DNA of 64,000 nucleotides from Cellulomonas sp. JZ18 (GCF_009720485.1 NZ_CP045245.1:2914001-2978000); one strand, 5' to 3'. Shown: positions 9,734 to 19,907, numbered from the stretch's first letter. The notes: generated by a model not told the origin, from the letters alone. Numbers and translations: made by a program.

Positions 9734-11392
9734 TCACTGCGCGTCCAGGATCTCCTGGTAGAAGGAGCGCAGCTCCTCACCGCCGGACGAGCGCCACGTC
9801 TCGACCGCCTGGTCCAGGTCCTTCATCGACTTGCGGCCGCGCGAGATGTCCTTCTCGAGGTCGACGAACGGCTGCGCGATCGCCGCGTACTGCGCGGGCT
9901 CGACGATCTGCTGCGCGTAGAACAGGGGTTCGGTCAGGTACTCCGCCGCCTGCTGCTGCCACTCCGACGACGTCTTCACGTAGCCGGGGTACTGCACGCG
10001 GGTGTTGGCGAGCGGCGGGCTGACGAGGAACACGTACGTCGGCTGGAGCTCGGTCGCCGCCAGCGGCGTCGGGACCGGCAGGCCGTCGGCGCCGCGCGTG
10101 TAGTGGACGCCCTCGACGCCGTTGTTGACGACGTCGAACTCGGTGGTGCCGAACGGCGCGGCCAGCACGTTCGCGAGCGCGAGGAGCTCGCGGACGCGGT
10201 CCTCGTCGTCCGTCTTCTTGAGGAAGGAGAAGATGTTCGCCGGCTGCCCCTTCCACAGCACCGGCGTGCCGCCGTCCGCCGCGAACGGGGCGAACGGCTG
10301 CTGCCAGTACGACGGGTTGCTGCCGAGGTTGTCGCGCAGGGCCTCGTGCCAGGCACCGACGCCGTCGTTCATGATGAGCGACTGCCCGGACTGGAAGCGG
10401 GTCTTCGCGTCGCCGGACTGGTCGGCGACGGCGTCGGGGTGCACCGCGCCGCTCGCGAACAGGGCGGCGTTCCACTCGAGGGCCGCGCGGTACTCGTCGG
10501 TCTCGACGCGGTGGACGAGCTTGTCGCCGTCGAGCGTCCACTTCGGCGGGACCGCGTGGATGATCGCCGCGGTGTTCCACAGGTCCTCGGCACCCCAGCG
10601 GTTGCCGCCCGTGAGCTCCTTCGCGAGGTCCAGCAGGTCCTGGCCGTCCTGCACGTCGGGCGTGATGCCGAGCCCGTCGAGGACGTCCTTGCGGTAGAAG
10701 ATCGCATCGGTGATGACCTCGCCGGGGAACGGCAGACCGTAGAGGCGCCCGTTGAACGTGCAGAACCGCCACACGTCCGTGGGGATGTTCGCGAGGTTCG
10801 GGTAGTCCTTCGCCCTGTCCCCGCCGAGGTGGTCGGACAGGTCCTGGAACAGGTTGGGCACGATCTCCGAGCCGAAGCGCGGCGGGATGTTCCACGTCGG
10901 CACGGTCACCCAGTCCGGCACGTCGCGCGCGGACGCCAGCACGGTGGCGAGCTTGTCGCCGTAGGTGTTGCCGTCGGTGATCTGGAACTCGATCGTCGAG
11001 CCGAGCAGCCCGTTGACGGCCTCGTAGTACTGGTTGCCCTTGGTGGGCGGGATCGTGCCCCACAGCGGCGTCATCGCCGTGAAGGTGGTGCCGCTGCCGG
11101 GAGCCTCCGGCACGGACTGCACGAGGTCCGTCGGGATCGTCTCGTAGCCCGGCGTCGAGCCGTTCACGCTCGGGTAGTCGGGCTCCACGTAGTCGACGGG
11201 CACGTACGCGGGCAGGACGTCCGCGGACGCGGTGGCCCCCGGCGTGGTCGCGGTGCCCGCGCCCTCGGACCCGCAGGCGGTGAGCAGCGACGGCACGCCG
11301 GCCACGGCGGCGCCGGCGGCGACCATGCCGAGGAACGAGCGGCGACGGACCGGCACGTCGCCGACGCGGCGGGTGGTCGTGGTGGTGTTCAT
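9734..11392 (-). CDS. Extracellular oligosaccharide-binding lipoprotein of the ABC importer
   Basis: 552 aa, at the long end for family-1 solute-binding proteins and typical of the LplA group. The N-terminus has a twin-arginine motif (RRRSFLG), a hydrophobic stretch and a lipobox ending LLTAC, so it is exported through Tat and lipid-anchored outside the membrane. It begins a three-gene operon with the two permeases. A perfect copy of the TCGAAGCGGTTCGA operator lies 190 nt upstream. The ligand is probably a plant cell-wall oligosaccharide, judged only from the neighbouring GH31, GH42, GH1 and GH3 genes. Confidence 0.9.
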   Translation of the reverse strand: MNTTTTTRRVGDVPVRRRSFLGMVAAGAAVAGVPSLLTACGSEGAGTATTPGATASADVLPAYVPVDYVEPDYPSVNGSTPGYETIPTDLVQSVPEAPGSGTTFTAMTPLWGTIPPTKGNQYYEAVNGLLGSTIEFQITDGNTYGDKLATVLASARDVPDWVTVPTWNIPPRFGSEIVPNLFQDLSDHLGGDRAKDYPNLANIPTDVWRFCTFNGRLYGLPFPGEVITDAIFYRKDVLDGLGITPDVQDGQDLLDLAKELTGGNRWGAEDLWNTAAIIHAVPPKWTLDGDKLVHRVETDEYRAALEWNAALFASGAVHPDAVADQSGDAKTRFQSGQSLIMNDGVGAWHEALRDNLGSNPSYWQQPFAPFAADGGTPVLWKGQPANIFSFLKKTDDEDRVRELLALANVLAAPFGTTEFDVVNNGVEGVHYTRGADGLPVPTPLAATELQPTYVFLVSPPLANTRVQYPGYVKTSSEWQQQAAEYLTEPLFYAQQIVEPAQYAAIAQPFVDLEKDISRGRKSMKDLDQAVETWRSSGGEELRSFYQEILDAQ

Positions 11393-11582
11393 CAGCGTCC
11401 TTCACTCCCTCGTGGATGTGGACGTGCTCGGTGTGACGTGACGTGCTCGGTGTGCCCCGGCTGCGCCGGCCCGGCCGGCGTACGGGTCCTGCTCGCGTCC
11501 CACCGCCGACGGCCGGGTCCTCGGTGACCCGGTGGCGTCGTGCTGCCCTCCCCCAGGAACCGCGGCAGGGCCGGAAGAGCAG

Positions 11583-11596
11583 TCGAAGCGGTTCGA
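11583..11596. promoter_or_regulatory. Putative LacI-family operator of the ABC importer operon
   Basis: TCGAAGCGGTTCGA, identical to the site before GH42. It lies in the 427-nt divergent region (11393-11819) between the binding-protein gene and the GH3 gene. Apart from this and the 11725 site I see no further gene or RNA there. Confidence 0.75.
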
Positions 11597-11724
11597 CGTG
11601 CGGCAATCTAGGACACACGATCGGTGTGAGGCAAGACACGGCCGGCACTTGTCACGATCGGGCAGATGCACCACGATGACCGGTCGTGGTTCGGCTCGCG
11701 GCGCACCCGTGCGCCTCGGCGCAG

Positions 11725-11738
11725 TCGAACCGGTTCGA
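11725..11738. promoter_or_regulatory. Putative LacI-family operator of the GH3 gene
   Basis: TCGAACCGGTTCGA is a perfect 14-bp palindrome, the most symmetric of the set, 81 nt before the GH3 start. Confidence 0.75.
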
Positions 11739-11819
11739 TCACCAGGGCGTCAGTCGCGCCCTCCCCCTCCCACCGCAGGCGCCCGCCCGCGGCACCCCAC
11801 CGACGACGCTGGGAGCGAC

Positions 11820-14755
11820 GTGGCCGACGACGTCCGCACGGCAGACCGCACCGACGACCGCACCCACGGCCGCACCGGCAGCGCCGACCGCCCGTGGCTC
11901 GACGCGGACCGGCCCGTCGCGGAGCGGGCCCGCGCGCTGCTCGCACGGCTCACCCGCGCGGAGAAGGTCGCGCTGCTGCACCAGCACGCGCCGGCCGTCG
12001 AGCGCCTCGGCCTCGGGCCGTTCCACACCGGCGCCGAGGTCCTGCACGGGGTCGCCTGGCTCGGCCGCGCCACGGTCTTCCCGCAGCCCGTCGGGCTCGC
12101 GGCCACGTGGGACGCCGACCTCGTGGAGCGCGTCGGCGCCGTCGTCGGCACCGAGCTGCGCGCGAAGCACGCCGCCGACCCGAGCGTGTCCCTCAACGTC
12201 TGGGCGCCGGTCGTCGACCCCCTGCGCCACCCCGCGTGGGGTCGCAACGAGGAGGGCTTCTCGAGCGACCCCCACGTGACGGCCTGGCTCGCCACCGCCT
12301 ACGCCCGCGGCCTGCGCGGGACCACCCCGTCTACTGGCGCACGGTGCCGACCCTCAAGCACTTCCTGGCGTACAACGCCGAGACGGACCGCGCCGTGGTC
12401 AGCATGGACGTGCCGCCGCGCGTGCTGCGCGAGTACGAGCTGCCCGCGTTCCGCGGACCCGTGGCCGCCGGTGTCGTCGGGGCGGTCATGCCCTCGTACA
12501 ACCTCGTCAACGGCCGCCCGAACCACGTCGCGCGCGAGCTGCTCGACGAGCTGCGCTCGTGGACGGACCTGCCGCTGCTCGTCGTGTCCGACGCCGCGGC
12601 GCCGGGGAACGTCGTGACGTTCGAGCGGTACGTCGACGACCACGTGGCCTCGCACGCGGCGATGGTCCGTGCCGGGGTCGACTCCTTCACCGACAACGAC
12701 GCCGACGCGCGACCCACGGTCGAGCGCCTCACCGCCGCGCTCGACGCCGGCCTGCTCGACGAGGCCGAGGTCGACCGCGCCGTGCTGCGCCAGCTCGAGC
12801 TGCGCATCCGCACCGGCGAGCTCGACCCGGACCGCGACCCGTGGGTGGTCGGCCCCGACGCGATCGACCTGCCCGCGCACCGGGCGCTCGCGCGCGAGGC
12901 CGTCGCGCGCTCCGTCGTCGTGCTCGAGAACGACGGCGTCCTGCCGCTGGTGTCGGGCGCGTCGGTCGCGGTCGTCGGCCCGCACGCCGACCGCGTGCTG
13001 CACGACTGGTACTCCGGCACGCCGCCCTACCTCACCGGTCTCGGGACGGCCCTCGCCGACCGCCTCGGCGCCGACCGCGTCACGGTCGCCGACGGCGCCA
13101 CGCGCGTCGCCCTCGTGAGCACGAGCACGGGCGGCCGCGTGCACCCGCTCGCCGACGGCACGCTCGTCGCCGACGGCACCACCGACGCGGACGCGCTCGT
13201 CGACGTCGTCGACTGGGGCGACGGCCTCCTGACGCTGCGTGACGTGGCGACCGACCGGCTGTGGAGCGGCGGCGGCTGGGTCGTGCGCGCGGACGCGACA
13301 CGCGTCGGCGGCTGGGTCGCGCAGGAGTCGTTCCGCGCGCACCGGCACGACGACGGCACGTGGTCGCTGCGGCACGTCGGCTCCGGGCGCTGGCTGCGCG
13401 TGCAGCACGACGAGGCCGGCACGCTCGTCGCCGAGGCGCACGACGCCGCGGGGGCGGAGCGGTTCGCCGTGCGGCTCGTGCGGTCGGGTGAGGCCGAGGT
13501 CGCGCGCGTCGCGGCGGACGCCGACGTCGTCGTCGTCACCGCCGGCAACGACCCGCACCTGCACGGGCGGGAGACCGAGGACCGTCCGCACCTCGGCCTG
13601 CCGGCCGCCCAGCGCGCGCTGTGGCGGGCCGCCGCCGGCGCGAACCCGCGGGCCGTGCTGCTCGTGGTGTCCTCCTACCCCTACGTCCTGCCGCCCGAGA
13701 CCGACTCCGCCTCGGCGGTCGTCTGGACCTCGCACGGCGGGCAGGAGCTCGGCCCCGGCCTCACCGACGTCCTGGTCGGCGACGTCGAGCCCACCGGCCG
13801 CCTCGCGCAGTCCTGGCCCGCCGACGAGGAGCAGCCGGGCGACCTGCTCGACTACGACGTGGTGGGCGCGCGGACGACGGACTGGTTCTGCCCGCGCCCG
13901 CCGCGCTGGGCCCTGGGGCACGGCCTGACGTACGGGGACGTGCGGTACGTCGCCGCGGCCGCGACGCCCGCCGTGCTGGACGTCACCGGGCTGGACGTCT
14001 CCGGACTCGACGTCGCCCGCGGGCCGGGCTGGCCGGCGACCGCCGACGAGCCCGTGGTGGAGGTGCACGCGACGGTCGCCAACCACGGCCGCCGCACCGC
14101 GCACGAGCTCGTCCAGGTGCACGTGGACGCGCCCGCGCACCGCCTGCCGTTCCCGCACCGGCTCGTCGCGCACGCGCGCGTCACGCTGCGCCCCGCCGCG
14201 TCCGCGGACGTGACGCTGCGGGTGCCGGTCCGCGAGCTCGCGGTGTGGGACGTGACGCGGGACCGCTGGGTCGTCGAGCCGGGCACCTACGTGCTGGGGG
14301 TCGGGCCCTCGGGTGCCCGGCTCCCGCTGCGGGCGAGCGTCGAGGTGACCGGGCCCCCGGTGCCGCCGCGGCAGGTCGTGGGCCGCGCGGTCCGGGCGGC
14401 CGACGCCGACGAGCGCGACGGTCTCGCGCTCACCGACCGCACGCGCGAGGCCGGGGACGCCGTGCAGGTGCGGCGGGGGCACCGCAGCGGGCACCTCGTG
14501 CTGCGGACCTGCGCCACGGGCGGCGCCACGACGCTCACCGCCGAGGTCGCCCGGACGCGTCCCGGGGACGCGGTCCTGACGCTGCTCGACGACGCGTCCG
14601 GCCGGGAGCTGGCGCGGCTCGAGGTCCCGGCCGACGGCGGCCGCTACGACTGGCGCACCGTCACCGTGCCGCTCGCCGGGCCACTGCCCGACGTGCTCGA
14701 CCTGCGCGTCGCGCTGGCCGGGCCGGCGCGGCTCGCGAGCATCCGGCTCGACTGA
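11820..14755 (+). pseudogene. GH3 family glycosidase, frame broken by one missing base
   Basis: The reading frame starts at GTG 11820 behind GGGAG. It reads the GH3 N-terminal barrel to ATAYARGLRG, then shifts at GGG 12318-12320 and resumes in the -1 frame at DHPVYWRTVPTLKHFLAYN. One added base restores a protein of about 979 aa. The nucleophile Asp is in LLVVSDAAA (codon 12590-12592). The beta-sandwich domain holds an inserted fascin/PA14-like segment (about 13130-13490), followed by a fibronectin-III-like region (about 14050-14350) and a C-terminal jelly-roll that resembles a carbohydrate-binding module. Everything after the break is well preserved, so sequencing error is likelier than decay. 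No signal peptide is seen. Probable beta-glucosidase or beta-xylosidase of the LacI regulon. Confidence 0.8.
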
Positions 14756-14774
14756 GCGGACCCGGGCGGTCCGC
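14756..14774. terminator. Short hairpin between convergent GH3 and nagA
   Basis: GCGGACC pairs with GGTCCGC around CGGGC, directly after the GH3 stop. Confidence 0.45.
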
Positions 14775-14800
14775 GCCGGACGCGGTGGCGCCGCGCGCGG

Positions 14801-16124
14801 TCAGGCCGGGTCCGGCGCACCGGCGACCCACCGGCCCGCGCGCGCCACGGCGACCGCGCGCAGGTCGGCGGTGGTGACGACGAGGTCGGCCCGCCGCCCC
14901 GCGACGAGCGCGCCGACGTCCCCGCGGCCCAGCACGGACGCGGGCGTCGTCGCTGCCGCACGCACCGCGTCGGCGAGCGGGACGCCCCCGTCCACGACGT
15001 GCCGCACGACGTCCAGCAGGTGCGCGACGCCCCCCGCGATGGCACCGGGCGCGCCGTCGTCGCCCACCGTGCGCGCCACGCCGTCGACCACCCGCACCGG
15101 GAGCGGACCCAGCCGGTAGTCGCCGTCGGGCATGCCCGCGGCCGCCATCGCGTCGGTGACGAGCGCGACCCCGTCCGCCCCGACGAGGTCCAGCACGGTC
15201 CGCACCGTCGCCGGCGCCAGGTGCGTCCCGTCCGCGACGAGCTCGACGACGAGCCGTCCCGCGGCCGCGGCGGCGAGGCACGCGGCCACCGGCCGGGGTC
15301 GCGGTGGTGCAGGGGGCGCATGCCGTTGAACAGGTGCGTCGCGGTGGGCCGGGTGGAGCGCGCCGCCGGCGTGGCCGCCAGCAGGTCGAACGTGCGGTCC
15401 AGGGCGGCCTCGGTGAGCTCGGCGGAGGCGTCCGTGTGGCCGACGGACGGCACCGCCCCGGCGGCGACGAGCGCGCCCACGACGTCGTCCGTCCCCGGCG
15501 CGCGCCCGTCGGCCACGCCCGGGACCTCCGGTGCGACCGTCATCGTCACCAGGTGCCCGCGCGCGGCCGCGGCCACCTCGCGCACGAGGGCCGGGTCGCC
15601 GGGCACCATGTCGCCGGGGTTCTGCGCGCCGCAGCGCGCCGGGGAGAGGAACGGGCCCTCGAGGTGGATGCCGGCGACCACCCCGGCGTCGGCCGCGTCG
15701 GCGAGCAGGGCGGTCCGGGCCAGCAGCACGTCGCGCGGCGCGGTGACCAGGGACGCGACGAGGGACGTCGTCCCGTGCCGCAGGTGCTCGTCCGCGGCGC
15801 GCTGCACCTGCGCGGCGTCGACGGCGTCCGGGAAGCCCGCGCCGCCGCCGCCGTGGCAGTGCAGGTCGACGAGCCCCGGGAGCAGCGTTCGCCCGGTCGC
15901 GGGCGGCGGTCCACCCGGTGCGTCGGCCGCCGGTCCCACCCAGGCGATCGTGTCGTCCTCGACGACCACCACACCGTCGGGCAGGACGCCCGCCGGGGTG
16001 ACGACGCGCCCGCGCAGCGCGCGGGCACACGGCCGTGCAGGGCGTGCGCTGCCCCGGCGGGTGCGGTCGGGGCCGCGTCGGCGGCGCGGGCGTCGTGCGG
16101 ACAGGGGCGTGCGGGACCGCTCAC
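14801..16124 (-). pseudogene. nagA: N-acetylglucosamine-6-phosphate deacetylase, two apparent frameshifts
   Basis: The amidohydrolase carries DLHCHGGGG (metal site), GIHLEGPFLS, VGHTDAS and THLFNGMRPLHHRDPG, then TDAMAAAGMPDG and a C-terminal GRRADLVV. NagA converts GlcNAc-6-phosphate to glucosamine-6-phosphate in chitin or cell-wall sugar recycling. The GTG at 16124 overlaps the DUF1990 stop as GTGA, but its frame reaches the RVVTPAGVLPDG domain only if one base is added in the GCGC run near 16015-16024. A second base is missing near 15290-15294, where HHRDPG must continue as PVAACLAAAAAG. With both restored the protein is about 440 aa, somewhat longer than typical NagA because of its N-terminal extension. 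Both breaks are single-base losses in G/C repeats. Confidence 0.8.
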
Positions 16125-16702
16125 ACGCCCATCGTCCCAGAGGCGCCCTCCCCCGCGCCGGGACGCGCGCGGCGCCCGTGCAGCAGGCGCGCGGCCCGGG
16201 CCAGGTTCGCGACGTACAGGCGCTGCGCGACGGGCACGAGCGGCCCGGCCACGCGCGTGAGCGGCACGGCGGGCCGGCTGTACGCCTCGACCTCCAGCCA
16301 CACGTCCCCCGCGTCGTCGCGCGTGACGCGGAAGGCCTCCTCCCCCGCCACCGGGTGCCCCGGGAGCGAGCCGTACGCGAACCCCTCGTCGTCCGCCCAC
16401 AGGACCCGGCACGGCGCCCGCAGCACGAGGGGACCGGCACCCAGCAGCGAGACGACGTGCGCACCGGCCGCGGCCGGCCCGTCGGCCTCGACCCGCACGC
16501 CGGCCGCGCGATGCAGGCGCCACGTCAGCACGTCGTCCACGAGGGCGGCACGGTCCCGCTCGTCGGCGCCGCGCACCACCCGGTGGCGGGCGACCATGAC
16601 CCGGTACCGCCGGTCCACGCCCGCCCGGCACCACGCCGTGCCGTCCCCGGCGCGCGTGCGCGTCACGCCCACCGGCTCGTACGTCAGCCCTGCGTCGTCC
16701 AC
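16121..16702 (-). CDS. DUF1990 domain-containing protein
   Basis: 193 aa from GTG 16702. The pattern LTYEPVG near the start, PCRVLWADDEGFAYGSLPGHPVAGEE in the middle and AYSRPAVPLTRVAGPLVP towards the end marks the DUF1990 family, whose biochemical role is not established. The start overlaps the end of the YndJ-like gene by 19 nt and its stop overlaps the nagA start, so it is cotranscribed under the TetR gene. Confidence 0.85.
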   Translation of the reverse strand: MDDAGLTYEPVGVTRTRAGDGTAWCRAGVDRRYRVMVARHRVVRGADERDRAALVDDVLTWRLHRAAGVRVEADGPAAAGAHVVSLLGAGPLVLRAPCRVLWADDEGFAYGSLPGHPVAGEEAFRVTRDDAGDVWLEVEAYSRPAVPLTRVAGPLVPVAQRLYVANLARAARLLHGRRARPGAGEGASGTMGV

Positions 16703-17772
16703 GTCCCGGCTCCTCCCTCGGCCGTCCCCCGCCCGTGCGGGGCGCGCGGGCGCGCACCGGCGCCCGCCGGGGCCGCGCCGGGTGACCCCGCCCCGCCCGT
16801 CTGCGCCGCCCGCGCCGTCGTCATCGCACGCACGCGCAGGCCCACGAGCGACGCCAGCACCACCGTCAGCGCGTTGAGCGCCCCGTGCGTCGCCACCATC
16901 CACGACAGGTCCGGGTGCGGCACGTCGGTCACCTGGCCCACGGCCCACCAGAGCGCGAGGACCATCGCGGCGACCGCCCCGACACCCGCGAGGGCCGCCC
17001 ATCCCGCGCCCGTGCGGTCCGTGCCCCCGCGTGCCGCGCGCCACGCAGCGGCGGTCGCGCACCACAGCCCCGCGGTCAGGACGACGGTCCCCACGAGCTC
17101 CGCCTCGTCCGACACCAGGTACCCGCCGAGCACCGCCAGCACGCCGCCGACGACGCCGGCGGCCCCCGCACGTGCGAGGCGCGACGGTGCCGTACCGGGG
17201 GCCGGCGTGCTCACGGACGCGGTGCCCACGGAGGCGGTGCCCACGGACGCGGCACGCGACGCGGCGGCGCGCTCGGCCACCGCCGCGAGACCGGCGACGA
17301 GGCAGGCGCCGAAGCCCGCGAACAGCATGTGCGGCACGGTCAGCAGCAGGATGTCCCCCTCGAACCCGAGCACGGACCAGCCGGCCCGGTCGCCGACCAG
17401 CGCGAGCGCCCCGACCGCCAGGGTGCCCGGGGCGACCGCGGCCGCGACGGACGCCGACGTCGCGCCGGTCCCGGCGGTCGGCCGCCGGAGCAGCGTCGCG
17501 GCCAGCGCGCGCACCGAGGCCACGAGCAGCAGAGCGCTCGCGACGACGAACGGCAGCGCCACGGCCACCGCCGGTGCGCCGCGCGGGAGGAGCAGGGCGA
17601 CGGCCGCGAGCCCGCCCGCGACCGGCCAGAGCGGCGACCGCGGGCGCGGCACGGGTACGAGGCGCGCGTCGTCGAGCAGGCGCAGGCCGAGCGGCAGGAC
17701 GACCGTCCCGCCCAGCCCGACGGCGGCCTGCACGCCCGCGAGGGCCGCCGGGCTCAGGGCGTCGCCGCTCAC
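16684..17772 (-). CDS. YndJ-like multi-spanning membrane protein
   Basis: 362 aa, Ala/Leu/Val-rich, with about nine hydrophobic segments. It carries the family-like blocks GFEGDILLLTVPHMLFAGFGACL and PDLSWMVATHGALNAL, in which conserved His residues lie in membrane segments. YndJ-family proteins have no known function. The GTG overlaps the TetR stop as GTGA. Residues about 165-190 include a short SVGTASVGTASVST repeat in a loop. Pairing with DUF1990 points to a shared envelope-related job (inference). Confidence 0.75.
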   Translation of the reverse strand: MSGDALSPAALAGVQAAVGLGGTVVLPLGLRLLDDARLVPVPRPRSPLWPVAGGLAAVALLLPRGAPAVAVALPFVVASALLLVASVRALAATLLRRPTAGTGATSASVAAAVAPGTLAVGALALVGDRAGWSVLGFEGDILLLTVPHMLFAGFGACLVAGLAAVAERAAASRAASVGTASVGTASVSTPAPGTAPSRLARAGAAGVVGGVLAVLGGYLVSDEAELVGTVVLTAGLWCATAAAWRAARGGTDRTGAGWAALAGVGAVAAMVLALWWAVGQVTDVPHPDLSWMVATHGALNALTVVLASLVGLRVRAMTTARAAQTGGAGSPGAAPAGAGARPRAPHGRGTAEGGAGTWTTQG

Positions 17773-18562
17773 GTGACGGCTCCCGGGGCCCGCACGGTGC
17801 GAGGGGGTGCGACCGGCGACGCCGGGTCGGCGGTGTGCGGCAGCCCCCGCTCGGCCGCGCCGGTCCCGCCCCCGCCCGCCTCGCCCTGCGCGAGGACGTG
17901 CGGTGGCGTCGGGACCACCCGCCGCGCGAGGGCGAGCAGGTCCTGCGCGAGGCCCCGCGCGACCGGCAGCCGGGCGAGCCGCACGAGGCGCGCGACGAGC
18001 GGGGCCGCCGCGTCGACAAGGTCACGGGTGCGCCGGGCGTCCGGCGTGTCGTCGTGCACCCACGCCGCCGTCACCGCCAGGTGCACGAGCCACAGCGCGT
18101 CGACCAGGTCGTCCCGCAGGTCCGTCGGCACGGGCGGCGTGGCCCGAGCACGACGTCGCGCAGCAGGCCGCGGGCGAGGGCGGCGCTCGGGGCGGAGGCG
18201 GGTGAGAACGGGCTCGCGGGCGACCCCGGCCGGACCGCGACGCCGATCGACTCCGCCCCGAACCGGTGGTACGGCCCGAAGACGTCGAGCGCGGCGTGCC
18301 AGGTCGTGCGCAGCCGCTCCCCCAGGTCCCCCGGCCGCAGCCGGGCGCGGGCGAGCTCGACGTGGGCCCGGTTGACCTCGAGGTACAGCTCCTGCACGAG
18401 GGCGTCCTTCGAGGCCGCGTGGTGGTAGGCGTTCCCGACCGCCACGCCCGCCTCCTGCGCGACCAGACGCATGGTGGTCGCGTCGTAGCCGCGCTCGGCG
18501 AACAGGCGCAGGGCGGTGGTGCGGATCAGGTCGCGCGTCTCTGCGGCGGAGCGGCGGGGCAC
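17769..18562 (-). pseudogene. TetR-family regulator, one apparent missing base
   Basis: The DNA-binding domain starts at GTG 18562: ETRDLIRTTALRLFAERGYDATTMRLVAQEAGVAVGNAYHH. The ligand domain reads to LLRDVVLGPRR, then needs one extra base near 18129-18135 to continue as VPTDLRDDLVDALWLVHLAVTAAWVHDD through to the stop at 17769. Restored length is about 264 aa, long for the family because of its C-terminal tail. It is the first gene of the tetR-yndJ-DUF1990-nagA operon and sits 8 nt behind a double palindrome, so it is probably autoregulated. The inducer is unknown. Confidence 0.8.
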
Positions 18563-18569
18563 GATCCTA

Positions 18570-18597
18570 TTGAACACGTTCAGTTGAACATGTTCAA
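18570..18597. promoter_or_regulatory. Tandem palindromic operator of the TetR operon
   Basis: Two abutting 14-bp palindromes occur: TTGAACATGTTCAA (18584-18597, perfect) and TTGAACACGTTCAG (18570-18583, near perfect). They sit immediately before the tetR start and are much more AT-rich than the surroundings. Adjacent dyads suggest cooperative binding of two dimers. Confidence 0.85.
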
Positions 18598-18653
18598 GTA
18601 ACAGGTGCGCGAAGGCCTGCCGGCCGGGGCACCGGCGGTCCGACGTCGGGACG

Positions 18654-19349
18654 TCAGAAGAGGCGCGAGTCCACGTCGTCGACCCCGCGCATGGCGTCGT
18701 AGTCGAGGACGAGGCAGGAGATCCCGCGGTCCGTCGCCAGCACACGCGCTTGCGGCTTGATCTCCTGCGCGGCGAAGACGCCGCGCACGGGGGCCAGCAG
18801 CGGGTCCCGGTTGAGCAGCTCGAGGTAGCGCGTGAGCTGCTCGACGCCGTCGATGTCGCCGCGCCGCTTGATCTCGACGGCCACGGTGCCGCCGTCCGGG
18901 GCCTTCGCGAGGATGTCCACCGGCCCGATGGCCGTCGGGTACTCCCGGCGGACCAGCACGTGCCCGCTGCCGAGGAGCGCGATCTGCGCGGCGAGCAGCT
19001 CCTGCAGGTGCGCCTCCACCCCGTCCTTGACCAGGCCCGGGTCGACGCCGAGCTCGTGCGAGGAGTCGTGGTGCACCGCGTACAGGTCGACGACGAGGCG
19101 GTCGTCCGACTTCGCGTGCTGCACCGTCCACACCTGGGTGACGCCCGCTGCCGCCTGCTCGGCGTCCGGCTCCGCGACCGCCATGGCGCACGGCGGGCTC
19201 ATCCAGTTGAGCGGCTTGTACGAGCCGCCGTCCGAGTGCAGGAGCACGGACCCGTCCGCCTTGACCACGAGCAGGCGCGTCGCCCGCGGCAGGTGGGCCG
19301 AGAGGCGGCCGGTGTAGCGGGCGGCGCAGTCGGCGACGACCAGGCGCAT
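18654..19349 (-). CDS. nucS: Mismatch-specific endonuclease NucS
   Basis: 231 aa, the usual NucS length. The N-terminal DNA-binding domain has [13 protein letters not shown]. The C-terminal RecB-like nuclease domain has the catalytic set [13 protein letters not shown] and [20 protein letters not shown]. In actinobacteria NucS cuts both strands at mismatches and replaces MutS/MutL repair. It lies at the end of the block that contains the ATP synthase genes, a neighbourhood often seen in actinobacterial genomes. ATG start at 19349. Confidence 0.95.
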   Translation of the reverse strand: MRLVVADCAARYTGRLSAHLPRATRLLVVKADGSVLLHSDGGSYKPLNWMSPPCAMAVAEPDAEQAAAGVTQVWTVQHAKSDDRLVVDLYAVHHDSSHELGVDPGLVKDGVEAHLQELLAAQIALLGSGHVLVRREYPTAIGPVDILAKAPDGGTVAVEIKRRGDIDGVEQLTRYLELLNRDPLLAPVRGVFAAQEIKPQARVLATDRGISCLVLDYDAMRGVDDVDSRLF

Positions 19350-19448
19350 GGCGGTCTCACTCGTCCTTCGGTTCGGGGTCGGCGGCCCACCGGGGCGGGC
19401 CGGGGCGCGGGCAGGGCGGCCGGACGGACCTCCGCGCCGCCGGACCGG

Positions 19449-19882
19449 TCAGATGACCGTGCCCACGCGCGACGGGGTCGCCTCGATCCACGACGTGAAC
19501 CCGGCGTACGCCTCCGCCGACATGCGCAGGTGCACCTCGTGCACGCTGTCGTGCCGCTCGGGCACCACGCGGCACCGGGCGAGCACCACGCCCGTCGGCA
19601 CGTCGTCGACGGTCACGACGTGCCGCTCGACGACGGTGATGCCCGCCCGCGTCCACACGCGCGCGGGCCGGGGCAGCAACGAGACCCGTCGCCACCAGTA
19701 CAGCCGCGTGGCGCCGTACTGGGCCACGCCGCGGACCCAGGGTCCGTCACGCCGGTCCGCCAGCGCGCAGTCGAACGACCCGACGCGCCGGCCCAGGGAC
19801 GCCGTCCGGGACCCCAGAGCAGGGCCCCCAGGACGAGCAGGAGGGCGGCGCCCACGACCACGGCCCATGCCGCACCGCTCAC
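19449..19882 (-). pseudogene. DUF2550 membrane-anchored protein, one apparent missing base
   Basis: From GTG 19882 the frame gives a single transmembrane segment (AWAVVVGAALLLVLGALLWG). The DUF2550 body lies in another frame: LGRRVGSFDCALADRRDG, YGATRLYWWRRVSLLPRP and ITVVERHVVTVDDVPTGV, to the stop at 19449. One base added in the GGGACCCC region (19808-19815) joins them into about 144 aa. DUF2550 genes habitually follow atpC in actinobacteria. Their function is unknown. Confidence 0.8.
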
Positions 19883-19907
19883 GCCGCCCTCCCGTCCGTC
19901 GCCTGCG

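Noticed and set aside
18654..18745. An upstream start for the TetR gene inside nucS
   Set aside because: The frame is open there, but that would put the twin operator inside the coding sequence. GTG 18562 gives the normal TetR N-terminus.
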